A stretch of DNA of 37,916 nt, from assembly GCA_013002225.1 (NCBI GenBank), contig JABDKL010000040.1, forward strand, positions 1 through 37,916, given 5' to 3'. Position 1 is the first letter of the stretch; every line of letters begins with the position of its first letter. The notes under the pieces were generated by a model, which searched no databases, was not told the DNA's origin, and saw only the letters and a list, made by a program, of their open reading frames with translations. Shown piece by piece: positions 34,620-37,916 of the stretch. The position numbers and the translations under genes were made by a program. This DNA is from Winogradskyella sp. Its GTDB lineage: Bacteria > Bacteroidota > Bacteroidia > Flavobacteriales > Flavobacteriaceae.

Positions 34620-34656
34620 AAAAGAGCTTCATTAAAAATGAAGCTCTTTTATTTTT
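34620..34656 (+). terminator. Rho-independent terminator after icd, just before the receptor gene
   Basis: AAAAGAGCTTCAT (34620-34632) is exactly complementary to 34638-34650, with a 5-base loop and a T-rich tail. An in-frame ATG at 34638 lies inside the right arm, which argues that the receptor starts later, at 34671. Confidence 0.92.
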
Positions 34657-34670
34657 ACAAAAAAAAATTA

Positions 34671-37046
34671 ATGAATAAGACACTAATTGTATTCCTAATT
34701 GTTCTTATTTACCCCATTTCACAATTATTTACTCAAGAAAAATTTACGCTTAGTGGTACTATAACCGATAGCAATAGTAACGAAACGCTTATTGGCGTAA
34801 ACATAATAATTCCAGAAATTCAATCAGGAACCGTTACTAACGAATACGGCTTCTACTCTATTACGTTACCAGAAGGAACCTATAACATACAAATAAGTTA
34901 CTTAGGCTTTAAAACGATATTAGAAACAATTGTTCTTAGTTACAATCAAATAAAAAATTATAAATTAATAGAAACTGCAGAGAGCTTAGATGAGGTTATA
35001 ATTAAAGAAGATGTTGAAAAATTAAACATTAAAAAACCTCAAATGAGCGTTAATGCCCTTTCTATTAATACCATAAAACAAATGCCTGTAGTCTTGGGGG
35101 AAGTAGATGTTATAAAATCTATTACCTTATTACCAGGTGTTACAAATGCTGGTGAAGGATCCTCTGGTTTTAATGTTAGAGGTGGTGCTGCAGATCAAAA
35201 TCTTATTTTACTGGATGAGGCAACAATTTTTAACTCTTCGCATTTGTTTGGTTTGTTTTCGGTATTTAATCCCGATGCGATAAAGGATATAAAATTATAT
35301 AAAGGTGGGATTCCTGCTAAATATGGCGGTAGAGTTTCTTCAGTTCTCGATATTTATCAAAAGGAAGGTAATAGTAGTGATTTTCACATAAATGGTGGCA
35401 TTGGTCTAATTTCTAGCAGGCTGCTTGCAGAAGGACCGATAGAAAAGGATAAAGGTTCATTTCTGTTTGGAGGCAGAAGTAGTTATGCACATCTGTTTTT
35501 ACCACTTTTTGATTTAGATAATGTTGCATATTTCTATGATTTAAATACTAAGTTGAGTTACAGGTTAAATAACAATAATAGCATATATCTTTCGGGCTAC
35601 TTTGGCCGAGATGTATTTGAAATAGCGAATAGTTTTATTAATACATACGGAAATACCGTTTTAAATTTTAGATGGAACCATTTGTTTTCAGACAAATTAT
35701 TTTCAAACTTATCCTTAATATATTCAGATTATGATTACGATTTAGAATTATCTTTTGTAGAATTTGACTGGGAGTCTGGCATAAGAAATTTTAATTTAAA
35801 GTATGATTTTAAGCATTATATAAGTAGTAATTTTAAGTTAGAGTATGGCTTAAACAGTATTTATTATAAATTTAATCCAGGAGATATAAATCCTACGACT
35901 CCGGATTCGGGAATAAATCCATTTAAATTAATTGATAAATATGCATTTGAAAACGCTTTATATCTAGATGCCGAACATAAATTATCTAATAAACTTTCAG
36001 TCAGTTATGGCTTACGGTTCAGCACATTTCACCGTCTTGGCCAGGATGAATTAAATATTTATAACAATAACAATCCAGTAATTTTTATCGAAGACCTTGG
36101 TATTTATGAAAAGGCCGATCCTGTAGGCACAAATGGTTTTAGCAGAAACAATGTTATAGAATCGTTTGCAAATTTAGAGCCTCGATTAGCACTTGCTTAT
36201 CAACTAAATGATAATTCTTCTGTAAAAGCAAGTTATAATAGGATAAGCCAGTATTTGCACCTGTTATCTAATACAAGTTCACCTACACCACTAGATGTTT
36301 GGGCACCTAGCGGAAAATATGTAAAGCCACAACTTTTAGACCAGGTGGCTATAGGATATTTTAGAACATTTAAAAACAATACGTATTCCTTAGAATTAGA
36401 AAGTTTCTTTAAAACAATTAAAAACCGAATAGACTATATAGACGGAGCAAATCTTATTGCAAATAATGCTATAGAACAAGTAATTTTAAATGGTGAAGCA
36501 AGAGCATATGGGCTTGAAATTTTACTGCGGAAAAATGAAGGAAAATTAAAAGGCTGGTTAGCTTACACACTCTCAAAATCTGAACAAAAAACACCAGGTA
36601 GAACACCAATAGAAACCGGAATTAATAATGGAAAATGGTATAATACCCCATATGACAAAACGCACGATGTTTCATTAACGGGTAGTTATGAGTTGAATAA
36701 AAAATGGTCGTTTAGTTCTAACTTTTTATTTCAAACAGGTCAACCAGCAACATTTCCTAATGGACAATATCAATATAATGGTATTATAGTTCCAAGTTAT
36801 GAAGCAAGAAATTCTAGCAGATTACCATCCTATAATCGTTTAGATTTAGCAGCAAACTATACACCAAAACCAGACAGTACTAAGAATTTTAAAAGCGAGT
36901 GGGTTTTCGGTATTTATAACGTCTATAACAGAAGAAATGCCGCTAACATAACTTTTAGAGAAAATAGAAATTCTGGAACTAACGAGGCAGTGAGGCTAGC
37001 TATTTTTGGCATAGTACCCTCAGTTTCTTATAACTTTAAGTTTTAA
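34671..37046 (+). CDS. TonB-dependent outer-membrane receptor with N-terminal carboxypeptidase-regulatory-like domain
   Basis: This 791-residue receptor imports an unknown ligand across the outer membrane using TonB energy. I start it at the ATG at 34671, giving the signal peptide MNKTLIVFLIVLIYPISQLFTQ; a start at 34638 would lie inside a terminator. The domains in order are a CarboxypepD_reg-like beta-sandwich (about 25-110, FTLSGTITDSNSNETLIGVN to YLGFKT) and a plug domain (about 125-240, with GFNVRGGAADQNLILLDEATI and IKDIKLYKGGIPAKYGGRVSSVLDI). A 22-strand-type barrel follows, ending VSYNFKF with a terminal aromatic. No SusD-like partner follows; instead there is a DUF4249 lipoprotein 3 bp downstream. 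The ligand may be a metal chelate or peptide, but this is not readable. Little room for its own promoter exists upstream. Confidence 0.9.
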   Translation: MNKTLIVFLIVLIYPISQLFTQEKFTLSGTITDSNSNETLIGVNIIIPEIQSGTVTNEYGFYSITLPEGTYNIQISYLGFKTILETIVLSYNQIKNYKLIETAESLDEVIIKEDVEKLNIKKPQMSVNALSINTIKQMPVVLGEVDVIKSITLLPGVTNAGEGSSGFNVRGGAADQNLILLDEATIFNSSHLFGLFSVFNPDAIKDIKLYKGGIPAKYGGRVSSVLDIYQKEGNSSDFHINGGIGLISSRLLAEGPIEKDKGSFLFGGRSSYAHLFLPLFDLDNVAYFYDLNTKLSYRLNNNNSIYLSGYFGRDVFEIANSFINTYGNTVLNFRWNHLFSDKLFSNLSLIYSDYDYDLELSFVEFDWESGIRNFNLKYDFKHYISSNFKLEYGLNSIYYKFNPGDINPTTPDSGINPFKLIDKYAFENALYLDAEHKLSNKLSVSYGLRFSTFHRLGQDELNIYNNNNPVIFIEDLGIYEKADPVGTNGFSRNNVIESFANLEPRLALAYQLNDNSSVKASYNRISQYLHLLSNTSSPTPLDVWAPSGKYVKPQLLDQVAIGYFRTFKNNTYSLELESFFKTIKNRIDYIDGANLIANNAIEQVILNGEARAYGLEILLRKNEGKLKGWLAYTLSKSEQKTPGRTPIETGINNGKWYNTPYDKTHDVSLTGSYELNKKWSFSSNFLFQTGQPATFPNGQYQYNGIIVPSYEARNSSRLPSYNRLDLAANYTPKPDSTKNFKSEWVFGIYNVYNRRNAANITFRENRNSGTNEAVRLAIFGIVPSVSYNFKF

Positions 37047-37049
37047 GTC

Positions 37050-37865
37050 ATGAAAAAGATAATTTTTATTATTTCAATACTGTTTATATTTAATAGTTGT
37101 GAAGATGTTGTTGATGTCGATTTAAATGAGGCAGAACCACGATTAATTATTGAAGCATCAATTAATTGGTTTAAAAATACAACAGGCAATGAGCAGAGTA
37201 TAAAACTGTCACTGTCGGCACCTTTTTTTAATGAAACCATTCCACCTGCTAATGGTGCTACTATCCAGGTTCTAGACTCAAATAATAATGCCTATAACTT
37301 TATTGAGGATGGTGCGACCGGTATATACCGAAATAATAACTTTGTTCCCATTATAGACGAAACATATACCTTAGTAATTAATTATAACGGAGAAATATAC
37401 ACGGCTACTGAAATATTAAAATCCGTGGTGCCAATAGATTTTATAGAGCAAAATGACTCAGGTGGATTTACTGGTGATGACATTGAGTTAAAAGCGTTTT
37501 ATACAGATCCAGCCAATATTGATAATTATTACTTTTTCGAATTTATTAGCAACATTCCCGTAGTACCAACATTAGAAGTTTACGAAGACGAATTTACCGA
37601 TGGTAATCAAATATTTGGCTTTTATACAGAAGAAGACTTAGAGCCAGGTGATCAAGTAACCATTAGAAATTACGGAGTGTCAGAACGTTTCTATCAATTT
37701 ATGTTTATTTTACTTCAACAAGGTAGTGAAGAAAGCGGTGGTCCATTCGAAACACAACCAGCTACCGTAAGAGGTAATTGCATTAACACAACTAATCCAG
37801 ATAATTTTCCATTTGGTTATTTTAGACTATCAGAAGTAGACGAAGTCATTTATACTGTAGAGTAA
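37050..37865 (+). CDS. DUF4249 family lipoprotein, partner of the TonB receptor
   Basis: This 271-residue protein starts with the lipoprotein signal MKKIIFIISILFIFNSC (lipobox FNSC, Cys17), then EDVVDVDLNEAEPRLIIEASI, the hallmark opening of DUF4249. The strand-rich body includes NGATIQVLDSNNNAYNF and TYTLVINYNGEIYTATE, as in an immunoglobulin-like or carboxypeptidase-regulatory fold, and the C-terminal half has VRGNCINTTNPDNFPFGYF. Family members sit beside TonB receptors and probably bind the ligand at the cell surface, much as SusD does for glycans, although this is inferred. It begins 3 bp after the receptor. The last 51 bases of the window, after its stop, show no terminator. Confidence 0.88.
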   Translation: MKKIIFIISILFIFNSCEDVVDVDLNEAEPRLIIEASINWFKNTTGNEQSIKLSLSAPFFNETIPPANGATIQVLDSNNNAYNFIEDGATGIYRNNNFVPIIDETYTLVINYNGEIYTATEILKSVVPIDFIEQNDSGGFTGDDIELKAFYTDPANIDNYYFFEFISNIPVVPTLEVYEDEFTDGNQIFGFYTEEDLEPGDQVTIRNYGVSERFYQFMFILLQQGSEESGGPFETQPATVRGNCINTTNPDNFPFGYFRLSEVDEVIYTVE

Positions 37866-37916
37866 TTTAATTTTAGCGTTACCCAAGGGTCGCGTCATCC
37901 ACTATATCTCTGCAAA

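Noticed and set aside
34638-34670. Earlier receptor start at 34638
   Set aside because: The ATG is inside the right arm of the icd terminator and would add eleven residues ahead of a well-formed signal peptide.

Overview
The window looks like an ordinary chromosomal stretch from an AT-rich marine-type member of the Flavobacteriaceae (phylum Bacteroidota). The evidence is the long Bacteroidota form of GAPDH, the BamD-RpoZ-CoaBC-PorD-RecN gene order, a type IX secretion (T9SS) component together with a protein carrying a T9SS sorting tail, a TonB receptor/DUF4249 lipoprotein pair, and repeated promoter boxes of the Bacteroidota form TAnnTTTG with no strong Shine-Dalgarno sequences. I see no prophage, insertion sequence, CRISPR array, rRNA or tRNA.

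Layout. 1-7.1 kb (minus strand): the start of fabI, then recN, porD, coaBC, an RpoZ-family omega subunit and bamD as one operon read leftward from a promoter near 5.6 kb, then dapA with a DUF6913-type protein. 7.2-8.8 kb (plus): a 5'-nucleotidase divided between two abutting genes in reversed domain order. 9-13.8 kb (minus): a membrane protein, then the tight operon GNAT-prmC-LOG-ligA. 13.8-16.9 kb (plus): ribD-HAD-EamA-YigZ, translationally coupled and using two TTG starts. 17-21.6 kb: a thioesterase facing away from dnaA, then a LMW phosphatase, a T9SS-exported sugar dehydrogenase and a tetrapyrrole-methylase-type methyltransferase. 21.6-25.6 kb (minus): a lytic-transglycosylase-like protein, then dapF-GNAT-mltG-DUF2279, with a cell-wall theme. 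25.8-31.5 kb (plus): htrA, gap, a coiled-coil membrane protein, a frameshifted GNAT gene, trmD and rplS, most with their own promoter and terminator. 31.5-32.4 kb: an 880-bp stretch without a convincing protein gene but with promoter-like boxes, nested inverted repeats and a strong terminator, best read as a candidate non-coding RNA unit. 32.4-37.9 kb (plus): monomeric isocitrate dehydrogenase, a TonB-dependent receptor and its DUF4249 lipoprotein partner.

Most genes are core: lysine/peptidoglycan precursor synthesis (dapA, dapF), cell-wall cleavage (mltG and the LT-like protein), outer-membrane biogenesis and export (bamD, porD, htrA), replication and repair (dnaA, ligA, recN), translation (prmC, trmD, rplS) and central metabolism (gap, icd, fabI, coaBC, ribD). 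I found no obviously new multi-gene system. The observations most worth a second look are the structured non-coding unit at 31.6-32.14 kb, the GNAT gene broken by an 11-bp near-duplication and carrying a 9-bp tandem repeat, the split and reversed 5'-nucleotidase, and terminators that abut the next gene's start codon.
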